Below are positions 7,207 to 14,076 of a stretch of DNA of 14,076 nucleotides, in pieces (position 1 is the first letter of the stretch; each line of letters opens with the position of its first letter). Location: positions 1 through 14,076 of the forward strand of contig CAMNFX010000014.1 in NCBI GenBank assembly GCA_946537585.1, given 5' to 3'. Source of the stretch: an uncultured Lachnospiraceae bacterium (GTDB taxonomy: Bacteria > Bacillota > Clostridia > Lachnospirales > Lachnospiraceae). A program made the translations under genes and the position numbers. The notes under the pieces were generated by a model. That model ran no database searches and was not told the DNA's origin. It saw only the letters and a list, made by a program, of their open reading frames with translations.

Positions 7207-7743
7207 ATGAAAAAGGACATGCCTTTATTTCTGTTCAGACTGATCCAGTTTACCTGGGGTCTGCCGCAGAGCGCGGCAGGCCTGCTTTTATTTTTGTTCT
7301 TTTATAAGTACAAGCATTTCCCTTACAGGAATGCTATAATCACGGCATGGAGCGATGGGGCCGATTGTGTATCTTTGGGCCCCTTCATTTTTGTTTCAGG
7401 GAGTTTTTTGCCGAAGGATGATCCGTCTTTTGCTGACGCGAAACAGATCATGCTGACAGAGGATGCGGCCGTGCCCGGTGAGCAGGCTGCGATCCGCGGC
7501 AGGATCCCGATGACGCCGGCTCTTCGGCGGATCCTCCGTCATGAGTACGGCCATTCGATTCAGTCCCTGATACTCGGACCGCTTTATCTGTTTGTGGTCG
7601 GACTTCCGTCGATCCTCTGGTGCAGAGTACCTGCGCTCGGAAAAAGCTGGCGGAGCGGCCGGCGGTCCTACTATTCGTTTTTTACCGAACGGAGCGCGGA
7701 CAGGCTGGGCGGCAATGAACGCAGCCGGGATTCCAAAGCCTGA
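7207..7743 (+). CDS. Small membrane protein with gluzincin-like HEYGH and ExxxD motifs
   Basis: Hypothetical protein of 178 residues. A hydrophobic segment lies at about 6-33, a soluble stretch follows, then HEYGH (112-116), immediately a second hydrophobic segment (about 119-138, SLILGPLYLFVVGLPSILW), and TERSADRLGG (160-169). HExxH plus ExxxD (Glu161, Asp165) is the zinc-ligand pattern of M48/M56-type gluzincin peptidases, so a tiny membrane-associated zinc peptidase is possible. I recognise a family of small uncharacterised proteins with HEYGH followed by GPLYL but know no tested function. The start is uncertain. ATG 7207 has no ribosome binding site but sits right at a promoter, while a GTG at 7090 would add 39 unconvincing residues across the terminator. 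The C-terminal tail is short and charged. Confidence 0.65.
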   Translation: MKKDMPLFLFRLIQFTWGLPQSAAGLLLFLFFYKYKHFPYRNAIITAWSDGADCVSLGPFIFVSGSFLPKDDPSFADAKQIMLTEDAAVPGEQAAIRGRIPMTPALRRILRHEYGHSIQSLILGPLYLFVVGLPSILWCRVPALGKSWRSGRRSYYSFFTERSADRLGGNERSRDSKA

Positions 7744-7806
7744 CGGACGCCCGGCGCTTTTGCAAAGCCGCTTTCTGAAGAGTCCCGGCAGCAAAGAGGT
7801 GCGCAT

Positions 7807-8589
7807 ATGGAAGGCATCCGCATTAATAAATATTTGTCCGGTATGGGGATCTGCTCCCGGCGTGAGGCCGACCGCCTTCTTGCGGAAGGACGTGTCAGGG
7901 TCAACGGGAAGCCGGCCGTCCCCGGGCAGCGCATCATGGATGAAGACACCATCCGGATCGACGGGCGGCAGGTGACGGCAGATCTGAAGGGAGAGCCCGT
8001 GCTTCTGGCTTTCCATAAGCCGCGCGGCATCGTCTGCTCCACCACATCAAATGACAGGGCAACCAACATTATCGAATATATCAATTATCCGAGCCGCATC
8101 TATCCGGTGGGACGCCTGGACAAGGATTCCGAGGGCGTGATCCTTCTGACCAACCGCGGAGAGCTTGTCAATCTGATCAACAAGGGCAGATACGGACATG
8201 AAAAGGAATATATCGTCACCTGCCGAAAAAAGCTGACGGATTCATTCCTTCTTAATATGCAGGACGGCGTAGAGATCACGATCCCGGTCATTGATGCAGG
8301 AGAGAAGGATCGGAGTAATGCCGGCGGAAGAGAGTACGTCAACGTTGTTACCCGCCCCTGCAGGGTGCGGAGGCTCGACGATTACAGCTTTGATATCATC
8401 CTGACCCAGGGGCTCAACCGCCAGATCCGCAGGATGTGTGATGCTTTGGGTAATTATGTTGAGCGCCTCAAAAGGATCCGGGTCATGAATATCGAACTGG
8501 GAGATCTTCCGGAAGGAAAGTACCGTGAGGTCACCGGCGAGGAACTGAAAACGTTAGAAAAGCTGATCGGGATCGAACCGCAGGCTTGA
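7807..8589 (+). CDS. rluF: 23S rRNA pseudouridine synthase, RluF type
   Basis: RNA-modifying enzyme of the RsuA/RluB/E/F family, 260 residues, isomerising uridine to pseudouridine in 23S rRNA (U2604 in E. coli RluF). An N-terminal S4 RNA-binding domain covers about 1-60 (RINKYLSGMGICSRREADRL, then GRVRVNGKPA). The catalytic domain contains GRLDKDSEG with catalytic Asp105, KEYIVTCRK, and GLNRQIRRMC followed by LKRIRVMNIELGDLPEGKYREV, which is the RluF-like C-terminal pattern. Length is near that of E. coli RluF (290). GAGG at 7796-7799 lies 7 bases before the ATG. It follows the small membrane protein by 63 bases and may share its promoter. RluF rather than RluB/E is my reading of the GLNRQIRRMC motif; the exact target base is inferred. 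Confidence 0.9.
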   Translation: MEGIRINKYLSGMGICSRREADRLLAEGRVRVNGKPAVPGQRIMDEDTIRIDGRQVTADLKGEPVLLAFHKPRGIVCSTTSNDRATNIIEYINYPSRIYPVGRLDKDSEGVILLTNRGELVNLINKGRYGHEKEYIVTCRKKLTDSFLLNMQDGVEITIPVIDAGEKDRSNAGGREYVNVVTRPCRVRRLDDYSFDIILTQGLNRQIRRMCDALGNYVERLKRIRVMNIELGDLPEGKYREVTGEELKTLEKLIGIEPQA

Positions 8590-8685
8590 TTTGTCCGGTA
8601 TCAGCGTGAGCTTATGGAATATGCAGGACGCACTGTCCCGTCGGATACAGATGCTTTGGCTGCTTTGACAGCTTGAACATACAGG

Positions 8686-8692
8686 AAAGGAG
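8686..8692 (+). promoter_or_regulatory. Shine-Dalgarno that fixes the asnA start
   Basis: AAAGGAG ends 7 bases before the ATG at 8700. The frame is open further upstream to a TTG at 8673, but that codon precedes this site and would add nine residues absent from AsnA proteins, so 8700 is chosen. Confidence 0.85.
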
Positions 8693-8699
8693 AACTATC

Positions 8700-9707
8700 A
8701 TGCAGCTTATTTTGCCCGAGAGATACGACCCCAAACTCTCTGTCAGGGAGACCCAGGAAGCGATCAAATATATCAGAGATAAATTTCAGAAGGTCTTTGC
8801 AAGGGAGATGAACTTAGAGCGTATCTCCGCCCCGCTTTTCCTTGAAAAGAGCTCCGGCCTGAATGATGACTTAAACGGCGTGGAACGAAAGGTCAGCTTT
8901 GATCTGAAGGCGGAGCCGGGTGAGGAGATGGAGATCGTCCAGTCTCTGGCAAAGTGGAAGAGAATGGCGCTTGGCCGCTACGGCTTTCTGCCCGGCGAAG
9001 GCCTCTATACCAACATGAACGCGATCCGCAGGGATGAAGAGCTGGATAATCTTCACAGCGTCTATGTAGATCAGTGGGACTGGGAAAAGGTTATTCTGAA
9101 GTCCGAGCGTACTGAAGAGATGCTCCGGAAGACGGTCCGTATGATCTTCAAGATCATCAAACATATGGAGCATGAGGTCTGGTACCGTTTCCCCGAGGCG
9201 GTGTATCACCTTCCCGAGGACATTACCTTTATTGATTCCGAAGAGCTCAGGCTGATGTATCCCTCACTCAGCTCAAAGGAAAGAGAAAACGAGATCTGCA
9301 AAAAGCACGGCTGCGTATTTCTGATGCGCATCGGCGACAAGCTTGGAAACGGGCTGCCGCATGACGGACGCGCACCGGACTATGATGACTGGCAGCTGAA
9401 CGGTGATATCCTCTTCTGGTTTGAGCCGCTTCAGATGGCGCTTGAGATCTCCTCCATGGGCATCCGCGTTTCCGAGGTCAGCCTTCGGACACAGCTGGAG
9501 AAAGCCGGCTGCCCGGAGAGAGCGGAGCTTCCGTTCCATAAGATGATCTTAGAGCAGAAGCTTCCGTATACGATCGGCGGCGGCATCGGTCAGTCCAGGC
9601 TCTGCATGCTTTTACTTGGCCGGGCGCATGTCGGCGAAGTCCAGGCTTCCTACTGGCCGCAGGAAATGCGTGAAAAGTGCGCACAGCACCGCATATTCCT
9701 CCTGTGA
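8700..9707 (+). CDS. asnA: Aspartate-ammonia ligase (asparagine synthetase A)
   Basis: Cytoplasmic enzyme making asparagine from aspartate, ammonia and ATP, with AMP and pyrophosphate as products. It is related to class II aminoacyl-tRNA synthetases. The 335-residue product matches the family length (E. coli AsnA 330). Recognisable blocks include [57 protein letters not shown] followed by [30 protein letters not shown], and the C-terminal [20 protein letters not shown] with VQASYWP, which supplies the class II motif 3 arginine. No truncation is visible. The 110-base gap upstream contains no promoter I would defend. A strong terminator follows. No link to the neighbouring genes is evident. Confidence 0.97.
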   Translation: MQLILPERYDPKLSVRETQEAIKYIRDKFQKVFAREMNLERISAPLFLEKSSGLNDDLNGVERKVSFDLKAEPGEEMEIVQSLAKWKRMALGRYGFLPGEGLYTNMNAIRRDEELDNLHSVYVDQWDWEKVILKSERTEEMLRKTVRMIFKIIKHMEHEVWYRFPEAVYHLPEDITFIDSEELRLMYPSLSSKERENEICKKHGCVFLMRIGDKLGNGLPHDGRAPDYDDWQLNGDILFWFEPLQMALEISSMGIRVSEVSLRTQLEKAGCPERAELPFHKMILEQKLPYTIGGGIGQSRLCMLLLGRAHVGEVQASYWPQEMREKCAQHRIFLL

Positions 9708-9746
9708 TTTCTGATCTGCACCCCGTAATAAGATCCGGTATAACAG

Positions 9747-9799
9747 AAAAGCTGCATTTTGTTCCCCTGAAAACAGGGGCTGCAAAACGCAGCTTTTTT
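9747..9799 (+). terminator. Strong intrinsic terminator between convergent genes
   Basis: Three nested stems form one long hairpin. AAAAGCTGC (9747-9755) pairs with GCAGC plus T residues (9789-9797), TTTTG (9757-9761) with CAAAA (9783-9787), and CCCCTG (9764-9769) with CAGGGG (9774-9779) around an AAAA loop. Six T residues (9794-9799) follow on the + strand. On the - strand the hairpin ends in four T residues, so it probably also terminates the convergent DUF4364 gene. Confidence 0.93.
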
Positions 9800-9831
9800 C
9801 ATTTGCAAGGCTCTGCTGTCCGGCGTTTAGC

Positions 9832-10359
9832 TCAGGCGTGCTCTCCGCCCATCAGGCTGAGCATGATATGGGAGTAGAGCTCCTGACTCCGGGTGGACCA
9901 GTTGGCGCACATATCTGCCGCGATCTTCTCATCCGGCACACTGATATCAATGGAAAGCAGGGTGCCGCTGCCTTCCCTGGCAACGCAGTGTACGGTATAG
10001 CTCCCTGCAGAACGAAAATAGTCGGCAGTAGTATCGACCGCAGAACGAATGCTGTATCTGTTCGCTTCAAGATACTGATCCATATCTGCGCATGCGGCAG
10101 CCGAGATCTCTCCGAGAAAGAAGTTCAGTGCTTCTCTTCCGTCGCTGGTGATCTCGTAATGCGTGGAGTTCCCGACTTTATGCGATGTGATAAGACCGGC
10201 CTCGATCAGATCGTTCAGCACGATCTGCAGGGTCATGTAAGTGGTGTACTCTTTATCAAGAAAAAATTCTGAAAGCTGGCTGTTGGTCAGCGGGAAATTG
10301 ACCTTATCAAGCATGTAGAGGGTCATCAGCTTGTATAATGTTTCCGGTTCCTGAAGCAT
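9832..10359 (-). CDS. DUF4364 winged-helix family protein, probable regulator
   Basis: A 175-residue DUF4364 protein, a Clostridia family with an N-terminal winged-helix fold but no tested function that I know of. Residues about 1-75 carry the family block (MLQEPETLYKLMTLYML, DKVNFPLTNSQLSEFFLDKEYT, LNDLIEAGLI) and the wing HKVGNSTHYEITSDGREAL. The C-terminal half is alpha/beta and probably serves dimerisation or sensing. The frame extends to an ATG at 10392, but Met at 10359 has AAAGGA 7 bases upstream and matches the family N-terminus. It is divergent from the DUF5717 gene across 221 bases and convergent with asnA. A palindrome overlaps its -10, consistent with autoregulation. DNA binding is inferred from the fold. 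Confidence 0.88.
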   Translation of the reverse strand: MLQEPETLYKLMTLYMLDKVNFPLTNSQLSEFFLDKEYTTYMTLQIVLNDLIEAGLITSHKVGNSTHYEITSDGREALNFFLGEISAAACADMDQYLEANRYSIRSAVDTTADYFRSAGSYTVHCVAREGSGTLLSIDISVPDEKIAADMCANWSTRSQELYSHIMLSLMGGEHA

Positions 10360-10404
10360 AACTGGATCCTTTCTTTTTCGGAACGAAATCATGTGAACCC
10401 AATG

Positions 10405-10413
10405 ATTATATCA
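10405..10413 (-). promoter_or_regulatory. Extended -10 promoter of the DUF4364 gene
   Basis: Read on the - strand this is TGATATAAT, a perfect TATAAT with the extended -10 TG. No good -35 is seen, which is common for extended -10 promoters. The predicted start point near 10398 gives a leader of about 39 bases to the ATG at 10359. The site overlaps the 11-base palindrome TGATTATATCA (10403-10413). Confidence 0.65.
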
Positions 10414-10451
10414 CATATATTTGTTCAGGTGGAAAGGAATCGGCTGCAGAG

Positions 10452-10463
10452 CTGAACTTTCAG
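10452..10463. promoter_or_regulatory. 12-base palindrome in the divergent intergenic region
   Basis: CTGAACTTTCAG is a CTGAA/TTCAG inverted repeat with a 2-base centre. It lies between the two divergent promoters, and a further TTCAG half-site occurs at 10424-10428. It could be an operator for the adjacent winged-helix protein. Short palindromes also arise by chance. Confidence 0.3.
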
Positions 10464-10507
10464 AAGTGAAGAATTACCGATTATGTATGGAAATCCTCGA
10501 AGGCGTA

Positions 10508-10516
10508 TGCTATCAT
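10508..10516 (+). promoter_or_regulatory. Extended -10 promoter of the DUF5717 gene
   Basis: TGC followed by TATCAT (10511-10516, 5/6 match) forms an extended -10; only a poor TGGAAA lies at the -35 position (10488-10493). The predicted start point near 10523 falls after the GTG at 10521. This rules that codon out and supports the ATG at 10581, leaving a leader of about 58 bases. Confidence 0.5.
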
Positions 10517-10580
10517 AACTGTGTATGGACTCCGGGAACTGATCAGGATACGATATTCCGGAGTTTGTATTGTGGACGCT

Positions 10581-13169
10581 ATGAGAGATAAAATCAGCAG
10601 ACTTTCCAGAGGAATCATAGACATTGAAACTCCGTCAATCCGAGTATTGCCGGAGTCTGTCAGCAACCGCATGATCGCGGGCAGCAGGGATTCCTTTGAG
10701 CTTGAGGTCGTCAGCACCAACGGGTTCAGCATTCGGGGTGCTGTTTTTTCAGATGATCCGAGAGTGAGCTCTGAGACCCGCACCTTCACAGGACGCAGGG
10801 TCCATATTACTGTGCAGCTGAATGCGGCAGGTCTCCGGCCCGGAGAGCATCTGACGGCCAATGTCTGTCTTGTGACCAATGCGGGGGAGATCCGGATCCC
10901 CTGTGATATTCTGTGCGAAGAAAAAAGTCCGGAAGCCGGAGGAGCCGCAGCCCTGAGCGCGGCAAAGGAAACGGAGCTGTCCGGATCCGGAAACTATGTT
11001 GAAGATCCTCTGATCTACGGGCCGTATGACAGTACGGTACCGGAGGAGATTTCCGGTACAGGCGGCACGGAGTCTGCCGGGAACACGGAAATGGAAGAGC
11101 AGCCGGAGGAGGATCGCTTTTTCTGGAGGGAGCCTTCCAAAGGCACCGGCAGCTTCTCAGACGGCACCCCGGAGGAAGAACAGAAAAAGCTTTTGTGTAC
11201 GGTTTTTCCGGAGGATATGCCGTTATTCGAAGGCGTCCTGGCTGCTTTGATCCGTGCCAAGGATGAGTCACCGGAGGCATTTTCTTTTTACAGGGAGGCC
11301 ATCCGCAGAAACCTGAGCGTCACAAGGCTGTATGAAAGCTATATCCATGCCTATCCTGCGGACTCGGATGAAATGATGCCGCGGGAGGTTTTGCTGTACT
11401 ATTCCTATGACCGGGATCCTGAGGCCATGATCCGCGAAAAGCTCTATAAGAATGTTCTGCTCTATGTCGACAGAGATTCTGAACTGTACGGGATCTATGA
11501 GCCGCGGATCAGCCATTTTGCCATGAACTGCGTACTTGAGCGCAGGATCAGCGAAAACCTCAGGGTGATCTATGACAGGATGATCTATCCGGGAATGATC
11601 GACCGCCGTGCGGCAGAGTGCCTTCCCGACATACTGAAATGCCGCCGGATCCTTGTTAAATCACCGGATGTAAAGTATGTCACCGTACGTTATCCGGAGC
11701 TTGGCATTTCGATGCGGGCGGAAGTAAAGGGCAGAGCTGCCTATGTGCCCGTATATTTCCAGAATGCCGCAATCGTTCCGGACAGCGGAGACGCGGATAT
11801 TTCCGATGAAGCCCTGTTCGATAGGCCGGACCTTCTGAGACGCTGCTTTGATATTTTCCCGGAGCACCGGATGCTTCTTTTGTCCGCGGTCAGGGAAATT
11901 GCTGACCGGGGGACTGCCGGTGAGGATGAGATATCCGTATGCATGAAGGCGCTCAGCGTGCTTAAGCTTAAGCCTGCGTTCCGCTCAAAGCTGATCCGGG
12001 CGCTCTGCCATACGGAAGGAGAGCCCCGGTGGATCAATTCTCTTTCGAAAGAGGACTATACCCCCGAGATCGCAGCGGATATCTGCCGCGTGCTCTTAAA
12101 ATACGGACATGCTCCGGAGGCATGGGAGATCATGAAGAGCTTTGGCTGCTGGGAGAAGGACAGCTCCCTGACAGCGGACCTTCTCGACGCCCTGATCCGT
12201 TCCGGCAGCATTCCGATGGCGGACGATCAGCCGGAACCTGTTTTTGTCAGTATCAGCAAAAGTGTTTTTGATAAGGATCCGTCTGCCGCACCGGATTCCG
12301 TATGCGAGCTTTTAGGCTATGCCTACGAAGGACCGTCCGGAGAAATGTACCGGGTGATGAGCGAGCTTCTGAACCGGAAGCGAAAGCTGTATGATCTTCC
12401 GGAGAATGTGCTGGCATATCTGCTCTTTACGGACAGCAGAGAGCATATCGACGAGACCTTCCTTACTTATATCGATCACTGCGCCTACACGGATATGATG
12501 GTGAGAGCCTACCTGATCCGCCGCAGCGCAGACTACTTCCTGGATGAGGAAGAGGTGATCGGTTCCATACTGTTTGAAGCTCTGTTCAGCTATCTGAAGG
12601 CAGTGGATGATCCTTTAAAGCAGCCGGAGCTGATGCTTCTGGCGCTGACGAAATACTGGTCTGAAAAGGACACCCTGACGGCGGAGGAGACGGAATTCTG
12701 CCAGCTGCTGACGGATAAGCTGATCGCGGACGGACTGGTCTTCCGTTACACCAAGGTCCTGCGCAAGAAGATCCGGGTCCCGCGGGAGATCTGTGACCGC
12801 TTTTACGTGGAATACCATGGGGACAGGCAGACTGCGCCGCGCCTTATGGTGCGGATCCGGCCGGATGAAAAGGAATTTCATCCGGAAGACATGAAACGTG
12901 TCTACCGGAACATTTATGTGATGTCCACGCTGCTGTTCATGGGAGATGAGATGCACTATCTGATCTACCATGTTCCCTCGGCCACGCAGCCGTCCGAGGA
13001 AGGCGTGATCAAGGTTACAAAGTTCCACCGTCAGAAGGACGATCGCTTTGAATGCCTCAACTATATGCTGAAGGCGATCGCGGACAGGGACAGGGAGCTG
13101 CTGCGTGAAAACATGCTGAAGTATGTGGAAACGCGGGAAGTCATGAAGGAACTATATAAGTTGAAATAA
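10581..13169 (+). CDS. Large DUF5717 family protein (Ig-like head, helical body)
   Basis: An 862-residue protein I recognise as DUF5717, typical of Lachnospiraceae and without a known function. Residues about 1-112 look like a beta-sandwich: MRDKISRLSRGIIDIETPSI, GRRVHITVQLNAAGLRPGEH, then TNAGEIRIPCDI, a pattern like Ig-type domains in which an SNGGE-IPV strand ends the fold. Residues about 113-205 are low-complexity, rich in Gly, Glu, Ser and Pro. The rest is long and mainly helical, TPR-like in character without a clean repeat, and ends in LKYVETREVMKELYKLK. There is no signal peptide or membrane segment, so it is cytoplasmic. The start at 10581 fits the family and the promoter; the Shine-Dalgarno is weak (GTGGA). 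The DUF5716 gene follows after 140 bases. A scaffold role is inference. Confidence 0.85.
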   Translation: MRDKISRLSRGIIDIETPSIRVLPESVSNRMIAGSRDSFELEVVSTNGFSIRGAVFSDDPRVSSETRTFTGRRVHITVQLNAAGLRPGEHLTANVCLVTNAGEIRIPCDILCEEKSPEAGGAAALSAAKETELSGSGNYVEDPLIYGPYDSTVPEEISGTGGTESAGNTEMEEQPEEDRFFWREPSKGTGSFSDGTPEEEQKKLLCTVFPEDMPLFEGVLAALIRAKDESPEAFSFYREAIRRNLSVTRLYESYIHAYPADSDEMMPREVLLYYSYDRDPEAMIREKLYKNVLLYVDRDSELYGIYEPRISHFAMNCVLERRISENLRVIYDRMIYPGMIDRRAAECLPDILKCRRILVKSPDVKYVTVRYPELGISMRAEVKGRAAYVPVYFQNAAIVPDSGDADISDEALFDRPDLLRRCFDIFPEHRMLLLSAVREIADRGTAGEDEISVCMKALSVLKLKPAFRSKLIRALCHTEGEPRWINSLSKEDYTPEIAADICRVLLKYGHAPEAWEIMKSFGCWEKDSSLTADLLDALIRSGSIPMADDQPEPVFVSISKSVFDKDPSAAPDSVCELLGYAYEGPSGEMYRVMSELLNRKRKLYDLPENVLAYLLFTDSREHIDETFLTYIDHCAYTDMMVRAYLIRRSADYFLDEEEVIGSILFEALFSYLKAVDDPLKQPELMLLALTKYWSEKDTLTAEETEFCQLLTDKLIADGLVFRYTKVLRKKIRVPREICDRFYVEYHGDRQTAPRLMVRIRPDEKEFHPEDMKRVYRNIYVMSTLLFMGDEMHYLIYHVPSATQPSEEGVIKVTKFHRQKDDRFECLNYMLKAIADRDRELLRENMLKYVETREVMKELYKLK

Positions 13170-13186
13170 AGCGTAACCATTCAGCC

Positions 13187-13203
13187 TCTGCCTGATCGGC
13201 AGA
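13187..13203 (+). other. Small hairpin in the DUF5717-DUF5716 gap
   Basis: TCTGCC and GGCAGA pair around a 5-base loop, 18 bases after the DUF5717 stop. No T-tract follows, so it is not a terminator. The rest of this 140-base gap shows no promoter I can support, and the two genes are probably cotranscribed. Confidence 0.4.
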
Positions 13204-13309
13204 CGGCCCGTGCATGAGCAGAATACTGATGACATACGGATGATCGGTCACTTTTTGCGAATGCAGGACAGCCGGGTGCAGAATGGCAGCAATAACCGGG
13301 GATAGCGAT

Positions 13310-14076
13310 ATGCCACTGACCATCGGCATCGACCTGTGCGATGACTATATAACTGCATATGGAAGCGAGGACAAGATACTGCTGCATGTTCCCGCCGTGG
13401 TCTGCCGGGAAAAGAAGGATGACCTCTGGTATATCGGTGAGACTGCTTACCGTATGGCACTTTCCGGCAAGGGCGTGCTCACGGACAAGCTCTTAAGCCT
13501 TCTCAGAAAGGGAGGCACCTCGACGATCGCCCGCAGATCCTACAGCGCCGAGCAGCTTATTTCCAAAATGCTGGCAAGCGTTTTGTGGCAGATCCTCAAC
13601 GGACGTGATCTGAGTATTGTCGACCGTCTCGTGATCGCCCTTCATAAACCGGAAAAAGATATCATGGATGCTGTCTTAAATGCGGCGGAAAGCTCCGGGG
13701 TGGAGCGCTCCCGGATCAGGATCATCAGTCATGCGGAGGCATTCGTATACTATACGCTCGCGCAGGAAAAAGAATTATACAGCAATATGGTCGGACTCTT
13801 TGATCTTTCGGACGAGTCGCTTTCCTATTACCGGCTGAAGGTCATGCGCGGCATCAGCAGAAACAGTGTGGTGGTAGAAGGGACAGACCTCGAGGAGGCC
13901 TTCCATATCGGGATCCTGAAAAATGAATCCGGATCCGAGCTGGGAGACCGCATCATGACAGACGCCGCCAGAAAATGCCTCGGAAATGATATCTTTTCCT
14001 CCGTTTTCCTGACGGGACGCGGCTTTGAACGGACTGACTGGGCAAAGGGTTTTATCAGCTTTATCTGCAAGCGGCG
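13310..14076 (+). CDS. DUF5716 family protein, actin/Hsp70-fold type (3' end outside window)
   Basis: An open frame runs from ATG 13310 off the window edge: 255 codons with no stop. I recognise DUF5716, an uncharacterised family found beside DUF5717. The order of motifs suggests an actin/Hsp70-type (ASKHA) nucleotide-binding fold. LTIGIDLCDDYITAYG (3-18) is at the phosphate-1 position, GLFDLSDESLSYYRL (162-176) is at phosphate-2, and VFLTGRGFERTDWAKG (232-247) is near the adenosine site. YIGETAYRMAL and ISHAEAFVYY also match family blocks. The usual DLGTT and DxGGGT glycines and threonines are missing, so ATP hydrolysis may be lost or altered. GGGGA at 13298-13302 supports this start; an in-frame ATG at 13283 would add nine residues. 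Confidence 0.8.
   Translation, partial: MPLTIGIDLCDDYITAYGSEDKILLHVPAVVCREKKDDLWYIGETAYRMALSGKGVLTDKLLSLLRKGGTSTIARRSYSAEQLISKMLASVLWQILNGRDLSIVDRLVIALHKPEKDIMDAVLNAAESSGVERSRIRIISHAEAFVYYTLAQEKELYSNMVGLFDLSDESLSYYRLKVMRGISRNSVVVEGTDLEEAFHIGILKNESGSELGDRIMTDAARKCLGNDIFSSVFLTGRGFERTDWAKGFISFICKR

Noticed and set aside
7744..7806. Imperfect GC-rich hairpin between the small membrane protein and rluF
   Set aside because: The stem needs a 2-base bulge and has no T-tract; it is not convincing as a terminator.
7396..8016. A 206-codon open frame on the - strand overlapping the membrane protein and rluF
   Set aside because: It lies opposite two supported + strand genes, has no family resemblance and crosses their intergenic gap. 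Such antisense frames are expected in G+C-rich coding DNA.
8665..8670. A perfect TTGACA hexamer upstream of asnA
   Set aside because: The position 17 bases downstream is the ribosome binding site rather than a -10 box, and no TATAAT-like sequence follows before the start codon.
1..14076. Search by eye for CRISPR arrays, tRNA/rRNA genes, insertion sequences and phage or plasmid genes
   Set aside because: No regularly spaced direct repeats, cloverleaf sequences, transposase motifs or flanking inverted repeats were seen.

Overview
The window is about 14 kb of gene-dense bacterial chromosome at roughly 55% G+C. It looks like a Firmicute of the class Clostridia, most likely Lachnospiraceae. The main reason is the DUF4364 / DUF5717 / DUF5716 block at the right-hand end, a gene set I associate with that family. 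Strong AGGAG-type ribosome binding sites and U-tract terminators agree with this. The taxonomic call is inference. I see no rRNA or tRNA genes, CRISPR arrays, insertion sequences, integrases or phage genes.

Left part (1-6044): one tightly packed operon encodes a complete oligopeptide/nickel-type ABC importer: a lipoprotein binding protein, two permeases and two ATPases. The last gene is a SAM-dependent methyltransferase. From the first permease onward, every stop codon overlaps the next start (ATGA or TGATG), so the methyltransferase appears translationally coupled to the importer. An intrinsic terminator hairpin sits just before the binding-protein gene with no recognisable promoter after it. 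It could be an attenuator in the operon leader or the end of an upstream gene. A second GC-rich stem-loop separates the binding protein from the permeases and may set their expression ratio. The substrate cannot be read from the sequence. NikD/NikE-sized ATPases and the linked methyltransferase make a metal chelate, or another small ligand modified by methylation, a reasonable hypothesis.

Middle part (6045-9830): this holds apparently unrelated housekeeping genes, all on the + strand. They are a Cof-type HAD phosphatase, a small membrane protein with HEYGH and ExxxD motifs (a possible mini-metalloprotease, perhaps made from a leaderless mRNA), an RluF-type 23S rRNA pseudouridine synthase, and asparagine synthetase A. 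A strong terminator between convergent genes closes this part.

Right part (9832-14076): a DUF4364 winged-helix regulator on the - strand is divergent from a large DUF5717 protein. This is followed by the first 255 codons of a DUF5716 protein, which runs off the window and carries degenerate actin/Hsp70-type nucleotide-binding motifs. The regulator, the large scaffold-like protein and the actin-fold protein together look like a conserved but functionally uncharacterised system. They are the most interesting content here.
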